Assembly: GCF_001898805.1 (NCBI RefSeq)
Contig: NZ_MKVJ01000018.1
Span: 1 to 64,000 of the forward strand
Origin: Leifsonia sp. 71-9
GTDB lineage: Bacteria > Actinomycetota > Actinomycetes > Actinomycetales > Microbacteriaceae
Reading direction: 5' to 3'
Length of the DNA: 64,000 nucleotides
The position numbers and the translations under genes are program-made. The notes under the pieces are model-generated. The model was not told the origin of the DNA. It saw only the letters and a list, made by a program, of their open reading frames with translations, and did no database searches. Below, piece after piece: positions 26,647 to 37,871 of this stretch (its first letter is position 1; each line of letters opens with the position of its first letter).

Positions 26647-26710
26647 CCCTACCAGTATCGACCGTGAACGCAGGGAACCTTGCAGCGGCTCAACTATCAT
26701 GGGTGCCGTC

Positions 26711-27427
26711 ATGGCACCCATCTACGACTGCTCGGTCGACTCCGAGCTCCTCTCCGGCATGCGTCTGGCCCGTTCGGCCATCGGACGCGGCGAACTCGTC
26801 GTCATCCCCACGGACACCGTCTACGGCGTCGCGGCGGACGCCTTCTCGCCCGCCGCGGTGCAGCGGCTGCTCGACGCGAAGGGCCGCGGCCGCCAGTCGC
26901 CGCCGCCCGTCCTCGTCCCGGGCATCCCGACGCTCGCCGCGCTCGCCGAGTCCGTGCCGCCCGAGGTCGACGCGCTCGTCAAGGCCTTCTGGCCGGGCGG
27001 ACTCACCATCGTGCTCCCCGCGGCACCCTCCCTGGTCTGGGACCTGGGGGAGACCCGCGGCACCGTGGCGCTGCGCATGCCGCAGGACACCATCGCCCTC
27101 GAACTGCTGTCGGAGACCGGCCCGCTCGCCGTCTCCTCCGCCAACCTCACCGGTCGCCCCGCCGCCCGCACCGCCGCGGAGGCGGAGGCCATGCTCGGCG
27201 ACTCGATCTCCGTCTACCTCGACGGGGGAGAGGCGGGCGCCTCCTACGAGCGCGTCGAGGGCAAGGACTCCTCGTCGACCATCGTCGACGCCACCGCCCT
27301 CGCCTCGGGCGCGGGCACGCTGCGCATCCTGCGCCACGGCGTCATCTCGGCCCAGCAGCTGCGCGAGGTCGTCGGCGACGCCCTCGAGCCGGACGAAGCC
27401 CCCGCGCCGACCGCCACGGACAGCTGA
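26711..27427 (+). CDS. threonylcarbamoyl-AMP synthase (TsaC/Sua5 family)
   Basis: Makes threonylcarbamoyl-AMP from threonine, bicarbonate and ATP for the t6A37 modification of ANN-decoding tRNAs. The 238-aa protein has the YrdC-fold motifs RGELVVIPTDTVYGVAADAF, LDAKGRGR, FWPGGLTIVL, VALRMP and PLAVSSANLTGRPAA. The C-terminal extension is short, so it is a TsaC-type or short Sua5 protein. The ATG at 26711 begins MAPIYDCS; an ATG 12 nt upstream is in frame. The gene normally follows prmC in actinobacteria but is here 6.7 kb away. Confidence 0.93.
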   Translation: MAPIYDCSVDSELLSGMRLARSAIGRGELVVIPTDTVYGVAADAFSPAAVQRLLDAKGRGRQSPPPVLVPGIPTLAALAESVPPEVDALVKAFWPGGLTIVLPAAPSLVWDLGETRGTVALRMPQDTIALELLSETGPLAVSSANLTGRPAARTAAEAEAMLGDSISVYLDGGEAGASYERVEGKDSSSTIVDATALASGAGTLRILRHGVISAQQLREVVGDALEPDEAPAPTATDS

Positions 27428-27431
27428 TCCC

Positions 27432-28700
27432 GTGATCCTCCTCCTCGCGCTCGCGCTCATCTCGGCGGTGATCACCTTCGGGATGTCGCTCGTCGTCTAC
27501 CGGGTGAGCCTGAAGTACCGGCTGTACCCCAAGATCCGCGATCGCGACGTCCACACGCGGCCGACGCCGCGGCTCGGCGGCATCGCGATGTTCCTGGGCA
27601 TCATCGTCGCGTTCGGCGTCTCGTGGCTGCTCTCGAGCCAGTTCGGCGTGCTCTCGCTGATCTTCTCGGACAGCGGGCCCATCCTCGCCATCCTGGGCGC
27701 CAGCCTGCTGATCGTCGTCATCGGCGTCGCCGACGACATCTGGGACCTGGACTGGATGACCAAGCTGGCCGGCCAGTTCGTCGCGGCCGGGCTCATCGGC
27801 TGGCTGGGCGGCGTGCAGATCCTGTCGCTGCCGATCGGCGGGCTCACCGTCGGCTCGCCCATCATGAGCATCGTCATCACGCTGTTCGCCATCGTGCTCG
27901 TGATGAACGCGATCAACTTCATCGACGGCCTGGACGGCCTGGTCGCGGGTGTCGCCCTGATCGCCAACGGCACGTTCCTCATCTACACGTACCTGCTGCA
28001 GCGCGAGATCAGCCCGCAGAACTACTTCAGCCTGGCGGGCGTGATCGCGGCCATCCTGGTCGGCGCGTGCGCGGGATTCCTGCCGCTCAACTGGCACCCG
28101 GCCAAGATGTTCATGGGCGACGCCGGCGCGCTGCTGATCGGCCTGCTGATGGCGACCTCGGCCATCTCGGTGACGGGCACGATCAACCCGGAGACGCTGC
28201 AGACGCTCGGCAAGTCGTCGCTCGTCCCCGCGTTCATCCCGATCATCCTGCCGTTCGCCGTGCTCATCGTCCCCCTGCTCGACTTCGGCCTCGCGGTCGT
28301 CCGGAGGCTGCGGGCGGGCAAGTCGCCGTTCAGCGCCGACCGCAAGCACCTCCACCACCGCCTGCTCGACATGGGGCACACGCACCTGCACGCCGTCCTG
28401 ATCTTCTACGCGTGGACGGCCGTCGTCTCGATCGGCTCCCTCCTCTTCTTCTTCGACCCGTACTGGATGGCGATCGTCTTCCTCGCCATCGGGCTCGTCG
28501 TGTGCGCCGTCTTCACGCTCGCGCCGCTCAGCCGCCGCAAGCTCACCGAGGCCGCCGCCGAGCTGGCGCCGGCCGGCACCGAGGAGGCGGCCGAGACCGC
28601 CCGCTACGACCAGCTCGACGCCGCCAGTGAGCGGCACCCCTACTCCGACCCGACGCCGGCCGTCGGCCCGCCCGCCCCCACCCACGAGGAGTCACGATGA
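27432..28700 (+). CDS. undecaprenyl-phosphate glycosyl-1-phosphate transferase (WecA/TagO family)
   Basis: Integral membrane enzyme of 422 aa that transfers a sugar-1-phosphate, probably GlcNAc-1-P from UDP-GlcNAc, to undecaprenyl phosphate and so starts cell-wall glycopolymer synthesis. It has about eleven membrane segments. Conserved motifs are RPTPRLGGIAMF, the Asp pair in GVADDIWDLDW, NAINFIDGLDGLVAG, and the histidine motif RKHLHHRL. The GTG at 27432 lies 4 nt after the sua5 stop. Its own stop overlaps the next gene (ATGA). The C-terminal 50 residues are hydrophilic and variable. Confidence 0.9.
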   Translation: MILLLALALISAVITFGMSLVVYRVSLKYRLYPKIRDRDVHTRPTPRLGGIAMFLGIIVAFGVSWLLSSQFGVLSLIFSDSGPILAILGASLLIVVIGVADDIWDLDWMTKLAGQFVAAGLIGWLGGVQILSLPIGGLTVGSPIMSIVITLFAIVLVMNAINFIDGLDGLVAGVALIANGTFLIYTYLLQREISPQNYFSLAGVIAAILVGACAGFLPLNWHPAKMFMGDAGALLIGLLMATSAISVTGTINPETLQTLGKSSLVPAFIPIILPFAVLIVPLLDFGLAVVRRLRAGKSPFSADRKHLHHRLLDMGHTHLHAVLIFYAWTAVVSIGSLLFFFDPYWMAIVFLAIGLVVCAVFTLAPLSRRKLTEAAAELAPAGTEEAAETARYDQLDAASERHPYSDPTPAVGPPAPTHEESR

Positions 28701-29191
28701 CCGCCCCCCAGGACGGCGCCCCCGCGCCGCGACCGACGGGTCCGCCCGCCCAGCCCACCTCGACGCCCGTCCTCAAGGACGTGCTCAAGTACGGGCTCAT
28801 CCTCGCCCTGGCGATCGCCATCGTCGGCGCGCTGCTCGGCGGCGTGTTCGCGGGGTGGATCGGCGTGACCAGCGCGCTCATCGGAACCGTCATCGCCGCC
28901 GTGTTCCTCAGCATCACCGCGCTCAGCATCCTGATCGCCAACCGCTTCATCGGCTCCGACCTCTTCGTCGGCCTGTTCTTCGGCATCGTGCTGGGCGGCT
29001 GGATCGTCAAGTTCGTGCTGTTCCTGGTGCTCGCGATCCTGCTGCGCGACCAGCCCTGGATCAACCCGACGGTCCTCTTCCTGAGCCTCATCGCGGGCGT
29101 GATCGGGTCCCTCGTGGTCGACATGATCGTGGTCTTCCGCTCCCGCGTGCCCTACGTCAGCGACGTGTCGCTGCCGGGCGAGAAGCGCTGA
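28697..29191 (+). CDS. AtpI-like membrane protein
   Basis: A 164-aa protein with a Pro-rich cytosolic N-terminus and four membrane segments (YGLILALAIAIVGALLGGVF, ALIGTVIAAVFLSITALSIL, GLFFGIVLGGWIVKFVLFLV, LFLSLIAGVIGSLVVDMIVV). It sits directly before atpB, where actinobacteria carry an AtpI-type protein that helps c-ring assembly or Mg2+ supply. The role is therefore inferred from position and topology, not from motifs. It overlaps the wecA-type gene by 4 nt. Confidence 0.7.
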   Translation: MTAPQDGAPAPRPTGPPAQPTSTPVLKDVLKYGLILALAIAIVGALLGGVFAGWIGVTSALIGTVIAAVFLSITALSILIANRFIGSDLFVGLFFGIVLGGWIVKFVLFLVLAILLRDQPWINPTVLFLSLIAGVIGSLVVDMIVVFRSRVPYVSDVSLPGEKR

Positions 29192-29202
29192 GCCGTATCC
29201 GA

Positions 29203-29232
29203 TTCGTTACGCTGCGAAAACTCTTGTAGAGT
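29203..29232 (+). promoter_or_regulatory. possible atp operon promoter
   Basis: TTCGTT (29203-29208) and TAGAGT (29227-29232) are separated by 18 nt within an unusually AT-rich part of the 173-nt gap before atpB. The -10 is a reasonable TANNNT box; the -35 is weak. Confidence 0.35.
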
Positions 29233-29364
29233 TGTCAGTGATCCCCCACCCGTACGCGCATACTCGCTCCACTTGCGCATCTTTTCGGGTGTCCACTTGT
29301 TCGTCGTCGCGAGGGCTTTCAGCTCGACGCCCCGAAACAGGAGATAGCGCTGTTAGCTAACGCT

Positions 29365-30162
29365 GTGAACCTGCTGGTCCAGGCCGCAAGCTCCGATGAT
29401 GGTAGCTTCAACGGTCCCTCGATCAACGAGTTCTTCCCACCGACCCTGTTCACCATCGGCGGACTCGAGTTCAACCGCATCATCGTGGTTCGACTCATCG
29501 CCCTCCTCGCCCTGATCCTGGTCTTCTGGCTCGGGACGCGGAAGATGCGTCTCATCCCCGGACGATTCCAGTCCGTGGTCGAGATGGGACTCGACTTCGT
29601 CCGAGTCAACGTCGCCGAAGACCTGCTGGGCAAGAAGGACGGCCGCCGGTTCCTGCCGCTGCTGACCACCATCTTCTTCATGGTGCTGTTCTTCAACCTG
29701 ACGGGCATCATCCCCTTCCTGAACATCGCGGGCACGTCGGTCATCGCGCTGCCCCTGCTGCTGGCGATCGTCGCGTACATCGCGTTCATCTACGCCGGCG
29801 TCAAGAAGAGCCCCAAGAACTTCTTCAAGAACGCGCTCTTCCCGCCCGGCGTGCCGTGGTTCCTCTACATCATCGTGACGCCGATCGAGTTCGTCTCGAC
29901 GTTCATCCTGCGCCCGGTGACGCTCACGCTCCGACTCCTGATGAACATGGTGGTCGGACACCTTCTGCTGGTCCTGTTCTTCACGGCCACCTCGTTCTTC
30001 TTCTTCACCGCCGGCAGCTGGTGGTCGCTCTTCGGAATCGGCACCTTCGCCTTCGGCTTCGTCTTCACCCTGTTCGAGATCCTGGTCGCAGTCCTGCAGG
30101 CCTACGTCTTCGCACTGCTCACCGCTGTCTACATTCAGCTCGCAGTCGCCGAGGAACACTAA
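29365..30162 (+). CDS. atpB: F1Fo ATP synthase subunit a
   Basis: Membrane subunit a (265 aa), which forms the two proton half-channels beside the c-ring. The essential arginine is in RPVTLTLRLLMNMVVGHLLL, and the last helices contain FEILVAVLQAYVFALLTAVY. The GTG at 29365 is used here, but it has no nearby ribosome site. AGGAG at 29339-29343 is spaced for an in-frame CTG at 29350, which would add five residues. It is the first gene of the atpBEFHAGDC operon. Confidence 0.93.
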   Translation: MNLLVQAASSDDGSFNGPSINEFFPPTLFTIGGLEFNRIIVVRLIALLALILVFWLGTRKMRLIPGRFQSVVEMGLDFVRVNVAEDLLGKKDGRRFLPLLTTIFFMVLFFNLTGIIPFLNIAGTSVIALPLLLAIVAYIAFIYAGVKKSPKNFFKNALFPPGVPWFLYIIVTPIEFVSTFILRPVTLTLRLLMNMVVGHLLLVLFFTATSFFFFTAGSWWSLFGIGTFAFGFVFTLFEILVAVLQAYVFALLTAVYIQLAVAEEH

Positions 30163-30435
<273 letters not shown>

Positions 30436-30467
30436 TCCTCTTTATCCCTCGTCAATAAGGAGGAAAG

Positions 30468-31022
30468 ATGCTCAACAGTGTGGTCGTGGCGGCCGCCGAG
30501 GAACAGCACAATCCGCTGATTCCCGCGTGGCCGGACATCATCGGCTCGCTGATCTGCTTCATCATCATCCTGTTCTTCTTCTGGAAGCTCGTTCTTCCCC
30601 GCATGAAGAAGCTGCTCGATGAGCGTGCTGAGGCGATCGAGGGCAACATCGCGAAGGCCGACGAGGCTCAGCACAAGGCGGAGGCGCTGCTCGAGGAGTA
30701 CACCGCGCAGCTCGCCGACGCCCGTGCCGAGGCCGCGAAGATCCGCGAGACCGCCCGTACGGACGGACAGAAGATCGTCGCAGAGGCCAAGGACAACGCG
30801 ACGGCCGAGGCCGCGCGCGTCACCGCGACCGCGCAGGCGCAGATCGAAGCGGAGCGCCAGGGCGCTCTCGTCTCGCTGCGCAGCGAGGTCGGCTCCCTCG
30901 CGATCGACCTCGCCTCCGGCGTGGTCGGCGAGGCGCTCACCGACGACAAGAAGTCGCAGGCCATCGTCGACCGCTTCCTGGCGGACCTCGAGGCCGGCGA
31001 GAAGGCAGGATCGAGCAAGTAA
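30468..31022 (+). CDS. atpF: F1Fo ATP synthase subunit b
   Basis: Peripheral stalk subunit of 184 aa: one N-terminal membrane helix (IIGSLICFIIILFFFWKLVL) and a long charged coiled coil (LDERAEAIEGNIAKADEAQH and on). An AAGGAGGAAAG ribosome site precedes the ATG. Its stop overlaps atpH by one base. It pairs with delta to hold the F1 head still during rotation. Confidence 0.95.
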   Translation: MLNSVVVAAAEEQHNPLIPAWPDIIGSLICFIIILFFFWKLVLPRMKKLLDERAEAIEGNIAKADEAQHKAEALLEEYTAQLADARAEAAKIRETARTDGQKIVAEAKDNATAEAARVTATAQAQIEAERQGALVSLRSEVGSLAIDLASGVVGEALTDDKKSQAIVDRFLADLEAGEKAGSSK

Positions 31023-31813
31023 TGGGAAGCGCCACCAGAGAAGCATTGGCCCGGTCCGTGTCGGCTCTCGCCGGCCTGGGATCCAAGGCCGATCTGGCGA
31101 CGGCTGAGGACCTGTTCGCCGCAGGACGAGTCGTCGCCGACTCCGCCCAGCTCCGCGCGGTCCTCAGCGACCCCTCGGCCGACGCCGCCGGCAAGACCGC
31201 GCTCGTGAAGCGCGTGTTCGGTTCGCTCTCCGCTCCGGCGGTCGAGCTGCTGGTGTCGGTCGCCTCCGGGCGCTGGTCCGGCCAGAACGACCTGCTCGAC
31301 GCGATCGAGGAGCTCGGTATCCGCTCCATCGCCGCGTCGGCACCGCGCAACCTCGACATCGCGGCCGAGCTGCTCGCGTTCGGAGGCGCCGTGACCTCCG
31401 ATGCGCAGCTCGAGCTCGCGCTGCGCAGCAAGCTCGCGGCGCCGGAGGCGAAGGCGGACCTCGTCTCGCGTCTGCTCGACGGCAAGGCCTCGGCCCAGAC
31501 CGTCGCGATCGTGCGCCAGCTGACGCTGCAGCCCCGTGGCCGCAGCATCCGCGAGTCGCTCCGTTCCGCAGCGCGGACGGTCGCGGCGCAGGACGGCCAG
31601 ACGATCGCCACGGTCGTGACCGCGGCGGCCCTGCCCGACGCGCAGGTCGAGCGCCTGCGTGCCAGCCTCGCCGCCCGGTACGGCGACCTCAAGCTCAACC
31701 AGGTCGTCGACCCGACGATCATCGGAGGGCTGCGTGTGCAGATCGGCGACGACGTCATCGACGGCAGCATCGCCTCGCGCCTCTCCGAACTTCGACTTCA
31801 GCTGGCGGGCTGA
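31022..31813 (+). CDS. atpH: F1Fo ATP synthase subunit delta
   Basis: Peripheral stalk protein linking subunit b to the top of F1. At 263 aa it is longer than the 177-aa E. coli protein, as is usual in actinobacteria. The N-terminal helical bundle includes [20 protein letters not shown]. The C-terminal conserved segment is [20 protein letters not shown]. The ATG overlaps the atpF stop. Confidence 0.95.
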   Translation: MGSATREALARSVSALAGLGSKADLATAEDLFAAGRVVADSAQLRAVLSDPSADAAGKTALVKRVFGSLSAPAVELLVSVASGRWSGQNDLLDAIEELGIRSIAASAPRNLDIAAELLAFGGAVTSDAQLELALRSKLAAPEAKADLVSRLLDGKASAQTVAIVRQLTLQPRGRSIRESLRSAARTVAAQDGQTIATVVTAAALPDAQVERLRASLAARYGDLKLNQVVDPTIIGGLRVQIGDDVIDGSIASRLSELRLQLAG

Positions 31814-31851
31814 CCGCCCTCTATACGAGAAACCCAGGTAGGGAACTAACG

Positions 31852-33489
31852 ATGGCAGACATTCAGATCAGCCCCGACGAGATCCGGGATGCGCTCAAGG
31901 AGTTCGTCTCGAACTACGAGCCGGCGCAGGCAGGCACCACCGAGGTCGGACACGTCCTGGACGCGTCCGACGGCATCGCCCACGTCGAGGGACTCCCCGG
32001 CGTGATGGCCAACGAGCTCATCCGCTTCGCGAACGGGACCCTGGGCCTGGCCCAGAACCTCGACGAGAACGAGATCGGCGTCGTCGTGCTCGGCGAGTTC
32101 GACGGCATCGTCGAGGGCATGGAGGTGACCCGCACCGGCGAGGTCCTCTCCGTCCCGGTCGGCGACGGCTACCTCGGCCGCGTCGTGGACCCGCTCGGCA
32201 ACCCGATCGACGGTCTCGGCGACATCGCCTCCGAGGGCCGCCGCGAGCTCGAGCTCCAGGCTCCGGGCGTCATGCAGCGCAAGTCGGTGCACGAGCCGCT
32301 CCAGACCGGTATCAAGGCGATCGACGCCATGATCCCCGTCGGCCGCGGCCAGCGTCAGCTGATCATCGGCGACCGCCAGACCGGCAAGACGGCGATCGCG
32401 ATCGACACGATCATCAACCAGAAGGCCAACTGGGAGTCGGGCGACGTCAACAAGCAGGTCCGCTGCATCTACGTCGCCATCGGCCAGAAGGGCTCGACCA
32501 TCGCCTCGGTGAAGGGCGCGCTCGAGGACGCCGGCGCGATGGAGTACACCACCATCGTCGCGGCCCCCGCCTCCGACCCGGCCGGCTTCAAGTACCTCGC
32601 CCCCTACACCGGCTCGGCCATCGGCCAGCACTGGATGTACGGCGGCAAGCACGTCCTGATCATCTTCGACGACCTGTCGAAGCAGGCAGAGGCCTACCGC
32701 GCCGTCTCCCTCCTCCTCCGTCGTCCGCCGGGACGCGAGGCCTACCCGGGTGACGTCTTCTACCTGCACTCCCGCCTGCTGGAGCGTTGCGCCAAGCTCT
32801 CCGACGAGCTGGGCGCCGGCTCGATGACCGGTCTGCCGATCATCGAGACGAAGGCCAACGACGTCTCGGCGTACATCCCGACCAACGTGATCTCGATCAC
32901 CGACGGCCAGATCTTCCTCCAGTCGGACCTCTTCAACGCCAACCAGCGTCCCGCCGTGGACGTCGGTATCTCGGTCTCCCGAGTCGGCGGCGACGCGCAG
33001 GTCAAGTCGATCAAGAAGGTCTCCGGCACGCTCAAGCTCGAGCTCGCCCAGTACCGCTCGCTCGAGGCGTTCGCGATGTTCGCGTCCGACCTCGACGCGG
33101 CCAGCCGTCGTCAGCTCGCCCGTGGCGCGCGCCTCACCGAGCTGCTCAAGCAGCCGCAGTACTCGCCGTACCCGGTGGAGGAGCAGGTCGTCTCGATCTG
33201 GGCCGGCACCAACGGCAAGCTGGACGAGGTCGCCGTCGAGGACGTGCTGCGCTTCGAGGCCGAGCTGCTCGACCACCTGCGCCGCAACACCGACATCCTC
33301 GGTACGCTCCGCGACACCAACGTGCTCGACGACGCGACCGTGGAGAAGCTCGGCGCCGAGGTCGACAAGTTCAAGCTCGAGTTCCAGACCGGCGAGGGCA
33401 AGCCGCTCGCCTCGGTCGGCCGCGAGGAGTTCGAGGCCATCGCGGAAGAGGACGTCGACCAGGAGCGCATCGTCAAGGCGAAGCGCTGA
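31852..33489 (+). CDS. atpA: F1Fo ATP synthase subunit alpha
   Basis: Non-catalytic nucleotide-binding subunit of the F1 head, 545 aa. Walker A is [30 protein letters not shown] is the classic alpha region, and ALSLL-type segments appear as [20 protein letters not shown] with [12 protein letters not shown]. The arginine finger region is [20 protein letters not shown]. The ATG at 31852 is preceded by AGGTAGGGA. Confidence 0.97.
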   Translation: MADIQISPDEIRDALKEFVSNYEPAQAGTTEVGHVLDASDGIAHVEGLPGVMANELIRFANGTLGLAQNLDENEIGVVVLGEFDGIVEGMEVTRTGEVLSVPVGDGYLGRVVDPLGNPIDGLGDIASEGRRELELQAPGVMQRKSVHEPLQTGIKAIDAMIPVGRGQRQLIIGDRQTGKTAIAIDTIINQKANWESGDVNKQVRCIYVAIGQKGSTIASVKGALEDAGAMEYTTIVAAPASDPAGFKYLAPYTGSAIGQHWMYGGKHVLIIFDDLSKQAEAYRAVSLLLRRPPGREAYPGDVFYLHSRLLERCAKLSDELGAGSMTGLPIIETKANDVSAYIPTNVISITDGQIFLQSDLFNANQRPAVDVGISVSRVGGDAQVKSIKKVSGTLKLELAQYRSLEAFAMFASDLDAASRRQLARGARLTELLKQPQYSPYPVEEQVVSIWAGTNGKLDEVAVEDVLRFEAELLDHLRRNTDILGTLRDTNVLDDATVEKLGAEVDKFKLEFQTGEGKPLASVGREEFEAIAEEDVDQERIVKAKR

Positions 33490-33521
33490 TCCACCGGATC
33501 AGTTAGGTACTTAGGAGACAC

Positions 33522-35925
<2,404 letters not shown>

Positions 35926-35927
35926 TC

Positions 35928-36188
35928 ATGGCTGTCCTCAACGTGAGCGTCGTCGCCGCGGACCACGAGGTGTGGTCCGGTGAGGCGAGCATGGTCGTGG
36001 CACGGACCGTGGAGGGGCAGATCGGTATCCTGCCCGGCCACGAGCCGCTGCTCGCCATCCTCGCCACCGGCGAGGTGCGCGTCACCCTGAACGGTGGGGA
36101 GTCCATCTCGGCGCAGGCCGACGACGGCTTCCTCTCCGTGGAGAACAACACGGTCACCATCGTGGCCCGTCAGGCCGAGCTGGTCTGA
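35928..36188 (+). CDS. atpC: F1Fo ATP synthase subunit epsilon
   Basis: An 86-aa epsilon subunit. The beta-sandwich domain is complete (VVAADHEVWSGEASMVVART, VEGQIGILPGHEPLLAIL), but the C-terminal helical hairpin of E. coli epsilon is missing. This short form is common in actinobacteria and cannot use that hairpin to inhibit ATP hydrolysis. The ATG at 35928 has AAGGAG 12 nt upstream. It closes the ATP synthase operon. Confidence 0.94.
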   Translation: MAVLNVSVVAADHEVWSGEASMVVARTVEGQIGILPGHEPLLAILATGEVRVTLNGGESISAQADDGFLSVENNTVTIVARQAELV

Positions 36189-36189
36189 C

Positions 36190-36747
36190 ATGTCCGACCA
36201 GGCAGCCCCGCTCGACCGCCAGTTCGGTGACGTCCGCGTCCCCGTGCTGGTGGTGATGGCGGGGCTGCCCGGGTCCGGCAAATCCACCATCGGGGAGATC
36301 ACGGCGGGCCGCATCGGTGCGACCCTGATCTCGGTCGACCCGATCGAGGCGTCGATCCTGCGTGCCGGGATCGACTCCGACCAGCCCACGGGCCTCGCGG
36401 CGTATCTCGTCGCCGAGACGCTCGCGGAGCAGGTGCTGGTCTCCGGCCGGTCCGTCGTCGTCGACGCGGTCAACGCCGTCGAGCCCGCCCGCCTGCAGTG
36501 GCGCGACCTCGCGGAGCGCTGCGGCGTCCGCCTGCACGTGGTCGAGACCGTCTGCTCTGACGACGAGCTGCACCGCGACCGCCTCGGCAAGCGCGACGTC
36601 CCGATCTCCGGCCACGCGGTCGAGCAGAGCATCGAGGAGTACGACGAGTGGAGGGGCGCCGCCGCTGCGCTCCCGCGGATCACCCTCGACACCTCGCTCC
36701 CGCTCGGCCAGAACGTCGAGGCGGCGATCGCCTTCGTGGAGCGCTAG
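36190..36747 (+). CDS. P-loop ATPase/kinase of unknown substrate
   Basis: A 185-aa AAA_33-type nucleotide kinase-like protein. Walker A is GLPGSGKST at residues 25-33. A later SVDPIEASILRAG and VVVDAVNAVEPARL resemble zeta-toxin or chloramphenicol-phosphotransferase folds, with the lid region HRDRLGKRDVPISG. The ATG lies one base after the atpC stop, so it is likely translated from the end of the atp mRNA. yaaA follows one base after its stop. Substrate unknown. Confidence 0.75.
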   Translation: MSDQAAPLDRQFGDVRVPVLVVMAGLPGSGKSTIGEITAGRIGATLISVDPIEASILRAGIDSDQPTGLAAYLVAETLAEQVLVSGRSVVVDAVNAVEPARLQWRDLAERCGVRLHVVETVCSDDELHRDRLGKRDVPISGHAVEQSIEEYDEWRGAAAALPRITLDTSLPLGQNVEAAIAFVER

Positions 36748-36748
36748 G

Positions 36749-37567
36749 GTGCTCATCCTCCTTCCGCCCTCCGAGACGAAGAGGGACGGGGGATCCGGCG
36801 CGCCTCTGGATCTCGACGCCCTGCGCTTTCCCTCGCTCCGGCCCGTGCGCCGGGAGGTCGTGGATGCGGTGCTCGCGCTCTCCGCCGATCGCGACGCGGC
36901 GGTGCGCGCCCTCAAGCTTGGGCCGAAGCAGGCGGGGGAGGTGGACCGCAATCGTGCGATCCTCACGTCGCCGACGATGCCCGCCCTCCACCGCTACACC
37001 GGCGTGCTCTACGACGCCCTCTCGCCGGAGACGCTCTCGCCGACGGCCGAACGCTTCGCCGCGTCGGCCGTCGCCGTGAAGTCCGCCCTGCTCGGACTGG
37101 TCGGCGCCGCCGACCTCATCCCGGCCTACCGGCTCTCGTTCGACTCGCGGCTGTCGCTGGAGCGCGGGGTGCCCTCGCTCAAGAAGCGCTGGGCGCCGGC
37201 ATCCGGGGCCGCTCTGCGGGAGCACGGCGGCCTCCTCCTCGACCTGCGGTCGGAGGGGTATGCGGCGCTCGGGCCGCTCCCGCAGCGGGCGGGCGCCCAC
37301 TACGTGCGGGTGCTGGCGCGCGACGAGAGCGGCAACGTGCGGGCGCTCAACCACTTCAACAAGCAGGCCAAGGGGCTGCTCACGCGGGCTCTGCTCGAGG
37401 CGGGTATCGATTTCGCCACGACGGCGGAGCTGCTGGAGTGGGCGGCGTCGGAACGCTACGAGCTGACCGAGGCGACGGACGGTTCGGGAGATCTCGAGCT
37501 GGTGGTTCCCGAGGTCGCGGGTTCGCCGGGAAAGCTCATGGCCGTGCTGCGCACCGCGGAGGTCTGA
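36749..37567 (+). CDS. yaaA: YaaA family peroxide-stress protein
   Basis: A 272-aa protein of the YaaA/UPF0246 family. E. coli YaaA lowers free iron and oxidative DNA damage under peroxide stress; the biochemical activity is not settled. Recognisable segments are LILLPPSETKRDGG at the N-terminus, HRYTGVLYDALSPETLSP, LIPAYRLSFDSRLS and ALNHFNKQAKGLLTRALLEA. The start is the GTG at 36749, one base after the preceding stop. Confidence 0.85.
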   Translation: MLILLPPSETKRDGGSGAPLDLDALRFPSLRPVRREVVDAVLALSADRDAAVRALKLGPKQAGEVDRNRAILTSPTMPALHRYTGVLYDALSPETLSPTAERFAASAVAVKSALLGLVGAADLIPAYRLSFDSRLSLERGVPSLKKRWAPASGAALREHGGLLLDLRSEGYAALGPLPQRAGAHYVRVLARDESGNVRALNHFNKQAKGLLTRALLEAGIDFATTAELLEWAASERYELTEATDGSGDLELVVPEVAGSPGKLMAVLRTAEV

Positions 37568-37871
37568 CGGTTTCGCCCGCGCGTGCGATTTTGCCTCTTG
37601 CATCGACGCAAAAGTGAGATAAGCTCACAACAAGCGAGAGGGTCCTCGGATCCGCGAAGCGGGACGCCGCGGGGGTGTCAGCGCGACTCGCAGAATAGTC
37701 GGGCCGACGAAGCTCTCGACGTGTCATCCCACGTCGACGTCGGGGTCGTGTGTGAGGGAGCGGAGAGCCGCGTGCGGTCGGGCACGAGCGGACGCTCCCT
37801 CGCCAGCGAGAACGATCCCGTCGACGGAGCGTCGGCCCGACTTTTCGCTGTGCACGGACACCGTCGCGCCG
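37568..37871. other. 304-base non-coding stretch with nested inverted repeats
   Basis: No gene is supported between yaaA and the end of the ogt-tag operon. The stretch holds GTGAG-N5-CTCAC at 37614-37628 in an AT-rich patch. It then has a set of nested inverted repeats between 37698 and 37841 (described separately). A 168-codon plus-strand frame crosses the area, but it has no family-like sequence and runs antisense into tag, so I do not call it. Confidence 0.6.
37698..37841. ncRNA. candidate structured RNA or complex terminator
   Basis: A perfect 12-bp outer stem (GTCGGGCCGACG at 37698-37709, CGTCGGCCCGAC at 37830-37841) encloses two further perfect stems. One is 7 bp at 37717-37723/37730-37736 with a 6-nt loop. 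The other is 9 bp at 37754-37762/37793-37801. TTTT follows the outer stem on the plus strand. The architecture is that of a branched RNA, but strand and function are unknown. Confidence 0.35.

Noticed and set aside
19974-27000. Insertion sequence or phage attachment site around the accessory block
   Set aside because: I found no transposase, integrase, tRNA target or flanking direct repeat bounding the block.
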